This document shows, piece by piece, positions 1 to 7,849 of a stretch of DNA of 15,419 bases. The stretch covers positions 1 through 15,419 of the forward strand of contig CALJVK010000001.1 in the NCBI GenBank assembly GCA_937773465.1, in the 5' to 3' direction. Below the pieces are notes generated by a model. The model was given only the letters and a program-made list of their open reading frames with translations, did not search any database and was not told the origin of the DNA. The number at the start of each line of letters is the position of its first letter. Position 1 is the first letter of the stretch. Source of the DNA: an uncultured Flavobacteriaceae bacterium (GTDB lineage Bacteria; Bacteroidota; Bacteroidia; Flavobacteriales; Flavobacteriaceae). The position numbers and the translations under genes were made by a program.

Positions 1-1495
1 CCATCCTTTCCTGAGATTCATTACCTATAATCTCTTTATCCGATAAAGTTGGGTCTCCAACAGGGAGCATGTCTAAATTTATTTCTCCACCAACTTCTTC
101 TACTAATTCTGAAAGACAATTAAGATGTCCACCTGCACCATGATCATGAATTGAAACGATAGAATTATTATTACTTTCAACCATGCCTCGAATTGCATTT
201 GCAACTCTTTTTTGCATTTCAGGATTTGATCTTTGTACAGCATTTAATTCTATTCCTTTTGAAAACTCCCCTGTGTCAGCAGATGAAACTGCAGCTCCAC
301 CCATTCCAATTCTATAATTGTCTCCTCCTAATACAATGATTTTATCGCCCTCACTAGGAGTATCTTTAATTGCTTGATTAGACAATCCAAACCCAATTCC
401 TCCAGCTTGCATTATAACTTTGTCAAAACCAATAGTTTTATTAAACTCTTCATGTTCAAATGTAAGTACTGAGCCAGTAATTAGAGGTTGTCCAAATTTG
501 TTACCAAAATCTGAAGCGCCATTTGAAGCTTTAATTAGAATATCAATTGGAGATTGATATAGCCATTTTCTGGCTTGAATATTTTCTTCCCATAATTTTT
601 CATTTGAATTTCTAGGATATGGTGTCATGTAAACCGCAGTTCCAGCTAGTGGTAGTGAGCCTTTTCCGCCAGCTAGTCGATCTCTAATTTCTCCGCCAGA
701 GCCTGTAGCAGCTCCATTAAAAGGTTCAACAGTAGTTGGAAAATTATGAGTCTCTGCTTTAATAGATATTACAGATTTAACTTCTTTTATTTTGTAGTAA
801 TCTGCAATATCAGATCTTTCAGGTGAAAATAGGCTAATAGATGGACCTTCGATAAATGCTACATTATCTTTATATGCAGATACAATAGAGTTTGGATTTT
901 TTTTTGAAGTTTCTTTAATTAGTTTAAATAATGAAGACTTTTTTTCTTCCCCATCAATAATAAATTTTCCATTGAATATTTTATGTCTACAATGTTCAGA
1001 ATTTACTTGTGAAAATCCAAAAACTTCTGAATCAGTCAGTTTTCTTCCAATCTTTTTTGAAATATTATTAAGGTAAACTATTTCTTCAGAATTTAAAGAC
1101 AAACCTTCTTGTAAATTATACTTTTCAATATCTTCAATGGCAAGGATTTTTTCAGGCTTAATTTCAACACTAAATATATCTTGATGTAATTTTTCAAATT
1201 TCTCATTAACCATGTAGTCGAAATCAGAAAAATCGAGATCTACTTTATTAAATTCTTCAATTCTAATTAATGAGTTTACACCCATGTTTTGACATATTTC
1301 AACAGCATTTGTACTCCATGGAGTTATCATAGCAGCTCTTGGACCTAAATAAGTGTGATTTATCTTTTTACTATTGATTATTGGCTTTTCACCAAAAACC
1401 CATATTAATTTATCAATGTCTTGTACTGTTAAAACCTTATTTGATTGTACTGCAAAAATTTTATTTCTAGTATTATCACCAAAGAAAATAATCAT
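1..1495 (-). CDS. purL: Phosphoribosylformylglycinamidine synthase PurL, N-terminal part (3' end outside window)
   Basis: PurL makes FGAM from FGAR, ATP and glutamine in the fourth step of de novo purine synthesis in the cytosol. The frame is open from ATG at 1495 to the window edge, about 498 codons, roughly 40% of the long single-chain form (about 1200-1300 residues). Visible motifs are NSEHCRHKIFNGKF (165-178), the ATP/substrate loop AETHNFPTTVEPFNGAATG (247-265) followed by SGGEIRD, AGGIGFGLSNQAIKDTP (364-380), GGDNYRIGMGGAAVSS (390-405), and NESQERM at the edge. The glutaminase domain would lie beyond base 1. A TAA two codons upstream in the same frame makes this ATG the first possible start. 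The 104-base gap upstream sits between it and the nuclease gene on the same strand, so purL probably has its own promoter, but I see no good TAnnTTTG box there. Family assignment is very secure. Confidence 0.97.
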   Translation of the reverse strand, partial: MIIFFGDNTRNKIFAVQSNKVLTVQDIDKLIWVFGEKPIINSKKINHTYLGPRAAMITPWSTNAVEICQNMGVNSLIRIEEFNKVDLDFSDFDYMVNEKFEKLHQDIFSVEIKPEKILAIEDIEKYNLQEGLSLNSEEIVYLNNISKKIGRKLTDSEVFGFSQVNSEHCRHKIFNGKFIIDGEEKKSSLFKLIKETSKKNPNSIVSAYKDNVAFIEGPSISLFSPERSDIADYYKIKEVKSVISIKAETHNFPTTVEPFNGAATGSGGEIRDRLAGGKGSLPLAGTAVYMTPYPRNSNEKLWEENIQARKWLYQSPIDILIKASNGASDFGNKFGQPLITGSVLTFEHEEFNKTIGFDKVIMQAGGIGFGLSNQAIKDTPSEGDKIIVLGGDNYRIGMGGAAVSSADTGEFSKGIELNAVQRSNPEMQKRVANAIRGMVESNNNSIVSIHDHGAGGHLNCLSELVEEVGGEINLDMLPVGDPTLSDKEIIGNESQERM

Positions 1496-1553
1496 AATTT
1501 AAATAAATAATTAGATAATAAATTTAACTGTTTTTAACCTAAAACTATATCAA

Positions 1554-1577
1554 AACTAATGGGATAATTTATTAGTT
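1554..1577 (-). terminator. Weak hairpin after the endonuclease gene
   Basis: AACTAAT and ATTAGTT form a perfect 7-bp inverted repeat around a 10-base loop, starting 22 bases after the nuclease stop codon. On the minus strand the second arm runs into TTTTG. The stem has only one G:C pair and no long U run, so it could be a feeble terminator or chance in A+T-rich DNA. Confidence 0.2.
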
Positions 1578-1599
1578 ATTCACTATGTTTTGAACAACC

Positions 1600-3441
1600 T
1601 TATTGAATTATTATTTTCTTTGTAAAATAAGAACCTTTTCTGGATATTTTTAAAAAATAGATTCCTGACTTCAACTTTATAGTTTTCACACTATTTAGTT
1701 TATTATTATTAAACCCATTTAAAAGTCTAACTCCGTTAATATTAAATATTTCATAGAAGTAGTTTAAATTTGATTTAATATATAGCAGATTATTAGTTAT
1801 TGGAATTGGGTAGATTTTTATATCTGTGAATATATTTTCATCTAATGATAGATTTTGATTATGAAAGCCAATAAACTCAAATGTGTTGTTTGGATAAAAA
1901 ATCCATTCTTCAATGTCAAAATTTATATTTGGATTTACAATAGACTCATTTCTTATGTAAGTACTGTTTGCATAATTATTTTCTCCGTTAAAATATCCAA
2001 AGACATCAATCAAATTATTGTTTTTAAATAGGCCTACTGGATCGTCTCCATTAAAAGAGATTGCATCAGCGCTAGATAACTGATCTGAGTTGTTTAATAT
2101 TTGTTGATCTGCATTTCCTCTTGAGACTACATGAACATCTCCATTAGTTATTTGACCTTCTAATTGTAGCATTTCTCCCCAGTTTGCACCACTATTTATA
2201 TTTCTAGCTATTGAATAGCTATTTAGATTTATGGTCTCTCCTGTAAAGTTTGCAATTTCAATTGCTTTGTTGTTTGAAGACCCTTCAATATATTCAGAAA
2301 TGAATAATTCATCTGTTGTAGTACTTTGATTTAATGTTGAAGCACATTCTTCTTGACTAAAATTAGAAGAGTTTCCAGACTGATCTAACGCTGTTATAGT
2401 TATACAGTAATATGTGTTAGCTGATAGCCCTGAAATTAAATAGCTGGTATTTTCTGTATTCGCGTAAAAATTATTGTCAATATATACATTATAGGAATCT
2501 ACAGAGACATTATCCGAAGAGCTATCCCAGCTTAATTGAAATGTATTGTCCGTTATGTCAAAAAGTTGAATATTTGTAGGAGTTGAAGGGTTTTCATTAT
2601 CGTTGGTAGAACTCCAAATTTCTTCAACATATTCTGGTTGATCTATAAATGGGTTTCGATTACCTTGAAATAAATAGATTTGGTTATTTCTGTCAATTTC
2701 TTTTTGAGAAACAGGGTCATTTAAATGCCAGTTTATTAAAATATTTAAGAATACATCATGTAAAACTTTATCTGAGCTACCATCAAACATGTCATATGAA
2801 GACCAAGAAGAAACTAAATTTTCGTACCGGGTAATAAAATAAAAATAAATGCGAGCTATATCCCCTTTAAATTCATCAATTGGTTCAAATACAATATTAG
2901 TATATCCAATTGAATATCCTTCATTTAAATTATTGCCAAGTTTAGACCCATTTTGTGTTGGATTAGATATTCCACTTTGACTAACTAGATTTTGTCCAAC
3001 TACCCCAAATGGATAAGCACTCCTAAAACCATTTACTCTTCCATCAGTTGGTATTACTTGATGTGCATCACTCCTCATGGGGTAATTGCTGCCAAAAATT
3101 GATTGTGGAACTAGATGCTCTTTATTATAGCAATCACCCTCACTAGAATAATTCCCACAACTATTGTCAGGACTAAAATTATATGGATCTGTACCTAACG
3201 GATTTTCAGAATAAATGTCCAAAATAGTGTTATCATTTTCATAATAAATGTCAATATCATGAATAGTATAAAAATCGTCTAGAGCATTATAACCCTGATC
3301 AATATGATTATTAATTATTTCAAATAATTGTGTTTTTAATTCATAGTTAGATCCGTTAGCAGAATCATAGTATCCATTTGGTATTTGAGATTGGACTAGG
3401 GATATAGTTAAAAATAGAGCTAATGTTATCTTTTTTTTCAT
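1600..3441 (-). CDS. Secreted endonuclease I with fibronectin III, lamin-tail and T9SS sorting domains
   Basis: A 613-residue extracellular nuclease that probably degrades DNA and perhaps RNA for nutrient use. Residues 1-19 look like a signal peptide. Residues about 20-278 match the endonuclease I (EndA/Vvn) family with a beta-beta-alpha metal fold: KEHLVPQSIFG has the presumed metal ligand E108 and general base H109, GRVNGFRS holds N137 at the usual Asn ligand position, and FKGDIARIYFYFITRY and QGNRNPFIDQPE follow. Catalytic roles are inferred from Vvn. A fibronectin III domain lies at about 284-371, a lamin-tail-like domain at about 376-500 (ELFISEYIEGSSNNKAIEI) and a T9SS type A sorting domain at about 538-613, ending KSGIYFLKIS...KKIIIQ. 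The ATG overlaps the stop of the upstream methyltransferase gene as ATGA, so translation is probably coupled. C95 and C104 could form a disulfide. Confidence 0.93.
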   Translation of the reverse strand: MKKKITLALFLTISLVQSQIPNGYYDSANGSNYELKTQLFEIINNHIDQGYNALDDFYTIHDIDIYYENDNTILDIYSENPLGTDPYNFSPDNSCGNYSSEGDCYNKEHLVPQSIFGSNYPMRSDAHQVIPTDGRVNGFRSAYPFGVVGQNLVSQSGISNPTQNGSKLGNNLNEGYSIGYTNIVFEPIDEFKGDIARIYFYFITRYENLVSSWSSYDMFDGSSDKVLHDVFLNILINWHLNDPVSQKEIDRNNQIYLFQGNRNPFIDQPEYVEEIWSSTNDNENPSTPTNIQLFDITDNTFQLSWDSSSDNVSVDSYNVYIDNNFYANTENTSYLISGLSANTYYCITITALDQSGNSSNFSQEECASTLNQSTTTDELFISEYIEGSSNNKAIEIANFTGETINLNSYSIARNINSGANWGEMLQLEGQITNGDVHVVSRGNADQQILNNSDQLSSADAISFNGDDPVGLFKNNNLIDVFGYFNGENNYANSTYIRNESIVNPNINFDIEEWIFYPNNTFEFIGFHNQNLSLDENIFTDIKIYPIPITNNLLYIKSNLNYFYEIFNINGVRLLNGFNNNKLNSVKTIKLKSGIYFLKISRKGSYFTKKIIIQ

Positions 3442-4652
3442 TTATTTCTTGATAATAATGCCATATAAAAACCATCAAACCCATGTACATGAGATAATAT
3501 TATTTTTTCACTCTCGAATTTAAATTCTTTACCATTTTCAGATTTTAAGAAATCTTTTATTTGTTTTGAATTTTCTGAATTTAGTATAGAGCAAGTTGCG
3601 TAAACTAACTTTCCACCTGGCTTGACCATTTTTGAGTAATCTCTAAGAATTTTTTGTTGAGTTACTTTTATGTCCGTTAAAAAATCTTCTTTTAACTTCC
3701 ATTTTGAGTCTGGATTTCGTCTTAGTACACCTAATCCTGAACAAGGAGCGTCAATCAAGACCCTATCTGCAGAATTATGTAGTTTTTTTATTGGTTTTGT
3801 AGACTCAATCACTTTGATGTTAATGTTGTGGGCACCATTTCTTTTAGCTCTAATTTTTAATTTTTTTAATTTGCTCTCGTAAATGTCCATAGCCACTAAT
3901 TTGCCCTTATTTTTCATAAGTGCGGAAAGGTGTAGTGTTTTTCCACCTGCTCCAGCACAGCAATCAACTACGATCATTCCAGGTTCAACATTAAGGAATT
4001 CTGCAACTAATTGAGATGATGCATCTTGAACTTCAAACCATCCATTTTTAAAAGCTTCTGTTCTGAAAACATTTTTTCTTTCGTCTAAAATTAATGCATC
4101 GCTATAGTCTTTATTAATTGTAGTTAAAACACCCTCATCTTCCAACTTTGACTGAAGCAATTCTTTATCAATTTTTAAAGTATTTGTTCTTAGTACTACT
4201 TGGGCTTGTTTATTTAAGCTTGATAATTCTTTTTCCCATTTTTTTAATCCTAATTCTTTAACTCCAATATCATCAATCCAATCAGGAATTGATTCACGAT
4301 AAACTCTTTCTTTAATTAAGGTATCAAACCTTCCTTTAATTTTTCTGTTTGGTGTGGTTTCAAAATACTTCCAGTCGGGGAGCTTAATTCCTTTTAAAAC
4401 GATCCAAACTGCTAATAATCGCCAAGCGTCATCTCTTGAAAAGGGTGATTTAACTTCCGCTATTTTTGAGTACAGTCTTTTCCACCTAACTATATCGTAA
4501 GTGGTTTCTGCGATAAACCCTCTGTCTCTACTTCCCCATGTCTTATTTCTTTTTAATAAATTCTGAATAACCTTATCAGCATATTTTTCTTCATTGAAAA
4601 TCAATAAAACCCCGTCTATAACGGCTAAACATAAATTTCTGTGTAATCTCAT
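3438..4652 (-). CDS. RsmB/NOP-family RNA (cytosine-5) methyltransferase
   Basis: A 404-residue S-adenosylmethionine-dependent enzyme that likely makes 5-methylcytosine in rRNA (RsmB or RsmF type). Residues about 1-140 form the helical N-terminal part seen in this family. The SAM-binding motif VVDCCAGAGGKT is at 228-239, the acidic SAM-ribose residue lies in AMDIYES (254-260), motif IV DAPCSGLG is at 301-308 and motif VI YATCS at 351-355. By family knowledge, C354 attacks the cytosine ring and C304 helps release the product; both are present. There is no C-terminal PUA domain, and the length suits the bacterial RsmB-like group. The exact target position cannot be read from sequence, so no symbol is given. 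The start lies 3 bases downstream of a 13-bp palindrome, and the gene ends in an ATGA overlap with the nuclease gene. Confidence 0.93.
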   Translation of the reverse strand: MRLHRNLCLAVIDGVLLIFNEEKYADKVIQNLLKRNKTWGSRDRGFIAETTYDIVRWKRLYSKIAEVKSPFSRDDAWRLLAVWIVLKGIKLPDWKYFETTPNRKIKGRFDTLIKERVYRESIPDWIDDIGVKELGLKKWEKELSSLNKQAQVVLRTNTLKIDKELLQSKLEDEGVLTTINKDYSDALILDERKNVFRTEAFKNGWFEVQDASSQLVAEFLNVEPGMIVVDCCAGAGGKTLHLSALMKNKGKLVAMDIYESKLKKLKIRAKRNGAHNINIKVIESTKPIKKLHNSADRVLIDAPCSGLGVLRRNPDSKWKLKEDFLTDIKVTQQKILRDYSKMVKPGGKLVYATCSILNSENSKQIKDFLKSENGKEFKFESEKIILSHVHGFDGFYMALLSRNK

Positions 4653-4655
4653 TAG

Positions 4656-4691
4656 TTAAAATTAAGCACACAAATGTATGCTTAATTTTAA
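4656..4691. repeat. Perfect 13-bp inverted repeat with 10-base loop between the YHYH and methyltransferase genes
   Basis: TTAAAATTAAGCA (4656-4668) and TGCTTAATTTTAA (4679-4691) are exact reverse complements around the loop 4669-4678. On the minus strand the hairpin begins 24 bases after the YHYH stop and ends 3 bases before the methyltransferase ATG. Its A/U-rich second arm could end YHYH transcription, but no U run follows. The loop carries a TAnnTTTG box. It could also be an operator. Confidence 0.75.
4671..4678 (-). promoter_or_regulatory. Candidate -7 box (TACATTTG) for the methyltransferase-nuclease operon
   Basis: The minus strand reads TACATTTG, an exact match to the Bacteroidota -7 consensus TAnnTTTG, inside the loop of the palindrome. 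Transcription would begin near 4665, leaving a leader of about 13 bases before the ATG at 4652. I found no TTG at the usual 19-23 base spacing upstream, so the call rests on the -7 box and position alone. Confidence 0.5.
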
Positions 4692-4715
4692 TAAATAAGT
4701 GATTAAAAAAGCCAA

Positions 4716-6089
4716 TTATCTTGAAATAATAACTCTTTTTGTAATTGAATAATTCTCAGAAGATATATTTAATAAGTAAACTCCATCGTAAAAAGTTTCA
4801 GTATTAAAATAAGCAATTGTACTACCTGCTTTTATCTTTTTACTTTTAATCGACTTTCCGTTAATATCAAATAAAGTGATTTTTAGATCACTAGTTATCA
4901 AGTCTTGTATTTGAACTGCTATTAAATCTGAAGCTGGATTTGGAACAATACTCACTCCAACTTGATTTATTTCAAAGTTGTTATTAGATAGGTATTCAGT
5001 TGTAGATTCATTTATAGAATTAACGATTCTATTTCCATAAACTCCATAAAATGTAGGTCCAACAGCATAAGGATATGCTGAATTCCAATTCTCGTCTACT
5101 GTAGCAAAATAAGCATATGTACCTTCTGGGTATTCAGGCGTTACACTATATCTACCATTATGAATGTCAAGATAATCTTCTTCACCGGAATGTTCAATAT
5201 GCTCATAATCTTCTCTGAAATATCCTAAAAATAATGTTTCTTGATTTCCAGAATTGGGCCCTTGAGTTAGCGTAATAACTTGATTTATTTCAGGACCATT
5301 TGTTCTTGTTGAAATATTTCTTAGTTGATATCCAGATTTTATTCTAGTTATTCCGCCAGATCCATCTGAATTTTTATAACCATACGCACCATAAATAGGA
5401 TACCCATCATATGCATAACCAATAAGAGGTGAGTGACTATTAGGGTTGATTGCATATAATCCTTCCGCATCATAAAGGTTACACACATCAGAGACGACTT
5501 CTAGATCTAATTTAAATGCAGAGGGATTTTGGTGATGATGGTAATTACCCTGTGCAGGATGACCTTTGGAACAATCAAACCCATCCATCTCTGCAGGAAT
5601 TGCATCTCTATTCCAGTTTTGAGTTGCCATTGGGCCTCCTGGGCATGGTGGGTTGCCAGGTCCACCACATAGATAATTAGTGTTGTTATTCCATGCTACA
5701 CCATCCCTGTAATCAAATAATGCAACTCCATTAATAAAAACTCCAATATTTCCGCCTGTTGTACTTGTTGGAGTGCCATTATTTGGTTGAGGATTTAAAG
5801 GCATTTTATAAATATTATTTTGTGCTTGTGCAATTGAAGGATTGTTGTCTAAGAAAGGTCCTGTTGGATATGCAGGAATTCCTTGGGTGGTTATATAAGC
5901 AAAATCTTCTGAGTACTCTACAGATTGACAGTTTACAAGTATATTATTAGAAACTGGAGTGGAATTTCCGGAAAAGTAATAGGAACCTGTTTCTGAGGTG
6001 TTTTGAAGCCATGAAGTTATAACTGGGTTATCTTGACTGTAAATAAATAAACTAAAAAAAGTTAGTAAATAATATAATTTGATTTTCAT
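4716..6089 (-). CDS. Secreted YHYH-domain protein with T9SS sorting domain
   Basis: A 457-residue exported protein of unknown biochemical role. Residues 1-19 are a likely signal peptide (cleavage near YSQ-DNP). The YHYH domain spans about 110-350: IGVFINGVALFDYRDG, FDCSKGHPAQGNYHHHQNP (171-189), LIGYAYDGYPIYGAYGY (222-238), HNGRYSVTPEYPEGTYAYF (310-328). The NYHHHQ stretch and the nearby histidines H177, H184-186, H219, H297, H300 and H310 could bind metal, but this is inference. Residues about 377-457 (VSIVPNPASDLIA to the terminal KRVIISR) are a T9SS type A sorting domain, placing the protein on the cell surface or outside. It sits 92 bases after the MbnP/MbnH-like pair on the same strand. 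A near-consensus TATCTTTA at 6116-6109 is a possible -7 box, without a clear partner. Confidence 0.9.
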   Translation of the reverse strand: MKIKLYYLLTFFSLFIYSQDNPVITSWLQNTSETGSYYFSGNSTPVSNNILVNCQSVEYSEDFAYITTQGIPAYPTGPFLDNNPSIAQAQNNIYKMPLNPQPNNGTPTSTTGGNIGVFINGVALFDYRDGVAWNNNTNYLCGGPGNPPCPGGPMATQNWNRDAIPAEMDGFDCSKGHPAQGNYHHHQNPSAFKLDLEVVSDVCNLYDAEGLYAINPNSHSPLIGYAYDGYPIYGAYGYKNSDGSGGITRIKSGYQLRNISTRTNGPEINQVITLTQGPNSGNQETLFLGYFREDYEHIEHSGEEDYLDIHNGRYSVTPEYPEGTYAYFATVDENWNSAYPYAVGPTFYGVYGNRIVNSINESTTEYLSNNNFEINQVGVSIVPNPASDLIAVQIQDLITSDLKITLFDINGKSIKSKKIKAGSTIAYFNTETFYDGVYLLNISSENYSITKRVIISR

Positions 6090-6181
6090 AGAGTAGATTT
6101 ATTTTTTGTAAAGATAAATTGAATCTTTATCTGAATTTAAGAATATTGAATTTAAAACTAGCAATAATGAGTATTTTATAT

Positions 6182-7192
6182 CTATTGATATAAAACTTCA
6201 ATTAATTTTGATGGAAACTTATGATCTTTATTTAAGGTGAATTCTCTGTCATTTAATGTTAAAAGAAAAGCAATTAAATCAATTTTCTCTTTACTATTTA
6301 ATTTAATAAATTTATTATCAATCTCAATATCTGAATAATGTTCAATTACAGTTTGTAATTTTTTCATCCTACCATCATGCATGTAAGGGTAGGAGTACTT
6401 TAGATTCCTTAACGAAGGGACTTTGAATAAATATTTTTCTTTGATATTTTGAGTTATTTCAAACCTACCAAGATCTTTTAATAATGAATCTTCTTGTATT
6501 CCATTATTTTTGTAATCATAGCTGGTAAAAAGAGGTTCTGTGTGGCAACTATTGCAATTATTTTTAAATAATTCATAACCATTTTTCTCTTTCGTGTTGA
6601 ACTTAGTAACCCCTTTAATTACAGAATCATACTTTGAGTTAGCCGAAATAAGTGTTAATTGAAATTGTGATAAAGATTTTAAAAGATATTCAGTTTTTAT
6701 AATACTATCCTTGAAGGCATCATGAAATAACTTTGGATAATAATTAGTTTTTTGCAATTTATTTATTAGTCCTTTTGTGGTTTCTCCCATTTCTGTTTTA
6801 CTATTTATTGGAGCTAATGCTTGCATATCTAAGTGGTTTATTGCACCATCCCACATAAATTCTCTCTGCCATGCTAGATTAAACAATGAAGGAGCATTCC
6901 TAACTCCAATTTGATCATATATACCGTGACTTAACTTATGGTCAGTATGAGCAAATGCATTATAAGATGAATGACATGAAGCACAAGAAACCTGGTTGTT
7001 TTTAGATAAAATTGGATCATAGAACAATATTTTACCTAATTCAATTTTTTCTTTGCTTAGTTGGTTGTTAGAAAAATCATATTCTATTTTTGGAAAATAG
7101 TTTGGGTAATTCAAAAAGTTATTCTGTTTATGTAAATGAAATATTAATTTAATAATTAAAAAGATTATTAAAAGTGATATAAATCTTTTCAT
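6182..7192 (-). CDS. MbnH-like di-heme cytochrome c peroxidase (MauG/CcpA family)
   Basis: A 336-residue exported di-heme protein. The hydrophobic N-terminus (3-20) has no clear cleavage site and may anchor it in the inner membrane facing the periplasm. Heme 1 binds at CASCH (70-74) and heme 2 at CNSCH (213-217). GKILFYDPILSKNNQVSC (53-70), MWDGAINHLDMQALAPI (113-129) with Q124 and E134 ten residues apart as in bacterial peroxidases, and YMHDGRM (270-276) are typical. M271 sits where CcpA enzymes have the distal Met of the second heme and MauG has Tyr. By motif alone this is a cytochrome c peroxidase; the MbnH assignment rests on the MbnP-like gene directly upstream (TAAATG, zero spacing). 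MbnH enzymes oxidise a Trp of MbnP to kynurenine. Confidence 0.9.
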   Translation of the reverse strand: MKRFISLLIIFLIIKLIFHLHKQNNFLNYPNYFPKIEYDFSNNQLSKEKIELGKILFYDPILSKNNQVSCASCHSSYNAFAHTDHKLSHGIYDQIGVRNAPSLFNLAWQREFMWDGAINHLDMQALAPINSKTEMGETTKGLINKLQKTNYYPKLFHDAFKDSIIKTEYLLKSLSQFQLTLISANSKYDSVIKGVTKFNTKEKNGYELFKNNCNSCHTEPLFTSYDYKNNGIQEDSLLKDLGRFEITQNIKEKYLFKVPSLRNLKYSYPYMHDGRMKKLQTVIEHYSDIEIDNKFIKLNSKEKIDLIAFLLTLNDREFTLNKDHKFPSKLIEVLYQ

Positions 7193-7849
7193 TTAGTTAA
7201 ACGATTTTGCCAACATATTAGAAAATTTAACAGCATTTTTACCCGGAGATAAGATTTTATCTAAATTAAAATCTAAAGAATTTAAAAATCTATCAAAATT
7301 TAATTCAAGTTTATTATTGTGTTCTTTAGCTTTATTTATTTTAACTTTTTGAAGAGTATTATATGGTTTCATAAATCCACCTACATGGAACATAAACTCA
7401 TTATTATTGTTGTAAAGACCTTCTAGTTTAAAATTTATATATCCGCTATTCCAAGTCCAGTACATTCCGTGAATTGGATCTAAATCACCTCCCTTGGCGC
7501 CAGTTTTATTTGTCTCTTCATCTATTCCTATATTAAATAGTACTTGATCAAACATTAGGTTACTTGGAATTGAAATTTTTAATGAATTTTCATTTTCAAT
7601 ATCGATCAAAATATATTTTTTGTGATATTCTAGAACTTCTTTATTTTGACTGTAAAACCTTAAGTCAGAAATATAGAATTGTAGTTTATTAATGCTAAAA
7701 TTATCTGCGTAATTGTTTTGATATGCTTTATTTAAAACAATTTTTTCATTATTATAATTTAATTGAATTAATACGTCTATTTTTTCTGAACTTGGTGTAT
7801 ATAAATTAACTATTAATAGAGAAATAAAAAATTTAATTAACATTATCAT
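7193..7849 (-). CDS. MbnP-like (copper-binding family) exported protein
   Basis: A 218-residue protein with a hydrophobic N-terminus (4-16) fitting a signal peptide; there is no lipobox Cys, and the protein has no Cys at all. The family signature is clear: INKLQFYISDLRFYSQNK (53-70), then LFNIGIDEETNKTGAKGGDL (104-123), PIHGMYWTWNSGYINFKLEG (125-144) and FMFHVGGF (152-159). MbnP proteins bind copper after a partner MauG-type enzyme converts one Trp to kynurenine. This protein has only two Trp, W131 and W133, both in the signature, so either is the candidate target. The start overlaps the ABC exporter stop as ATGA; M3 (7843) is an alternative start. The di-heme partner follows with zero spacing. 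Copper binding is inferred from the family. Confidence 0.85.
   Translation of the reverse strand: MIMLIKFFISLLIVNLYTPSSEKIDVLIQLNYNNEKIVLNKAYQNNYADNFSINKLQFYISDLRFYSQNKEVLEYHKKYILIDIENENSLKISIPSNLMFDQVLFNIGIDEETNKTGAKGGDLDPIHGMYWTWNSGYINFKLEGLYNNNNEFMFHVGGFMKPYNTLQKVKINKAKEHNNKLELNFDRFLNSLDFNLDKILSPGKNAVKFSNMLAKSFN

Noticed and set aside
2649..5950. Short plus-strand open frames at 2649-2834, 3670-3882 and 5759-5950
   Set aside because: They lie wholly opposite the well-supported nuclease, methyltransferase and YHYH genes and their translations show no recognisable family or domain.
6112..6132. AGATAAA/TTTATCT 7-bp inverted repeat upstream of the YHYH gene
   Set aside because: One G:C pair, no U run and A+T-rich surroundings make chance likely; not strong enough to call a terminator or operator.
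6182..7192. Calling the di-heme protein MauG itself
   Set aside because: It has Met (M271) where MauG has its Tyr heme ligand, and there are no methylamine dehydrogenase genes nearby.
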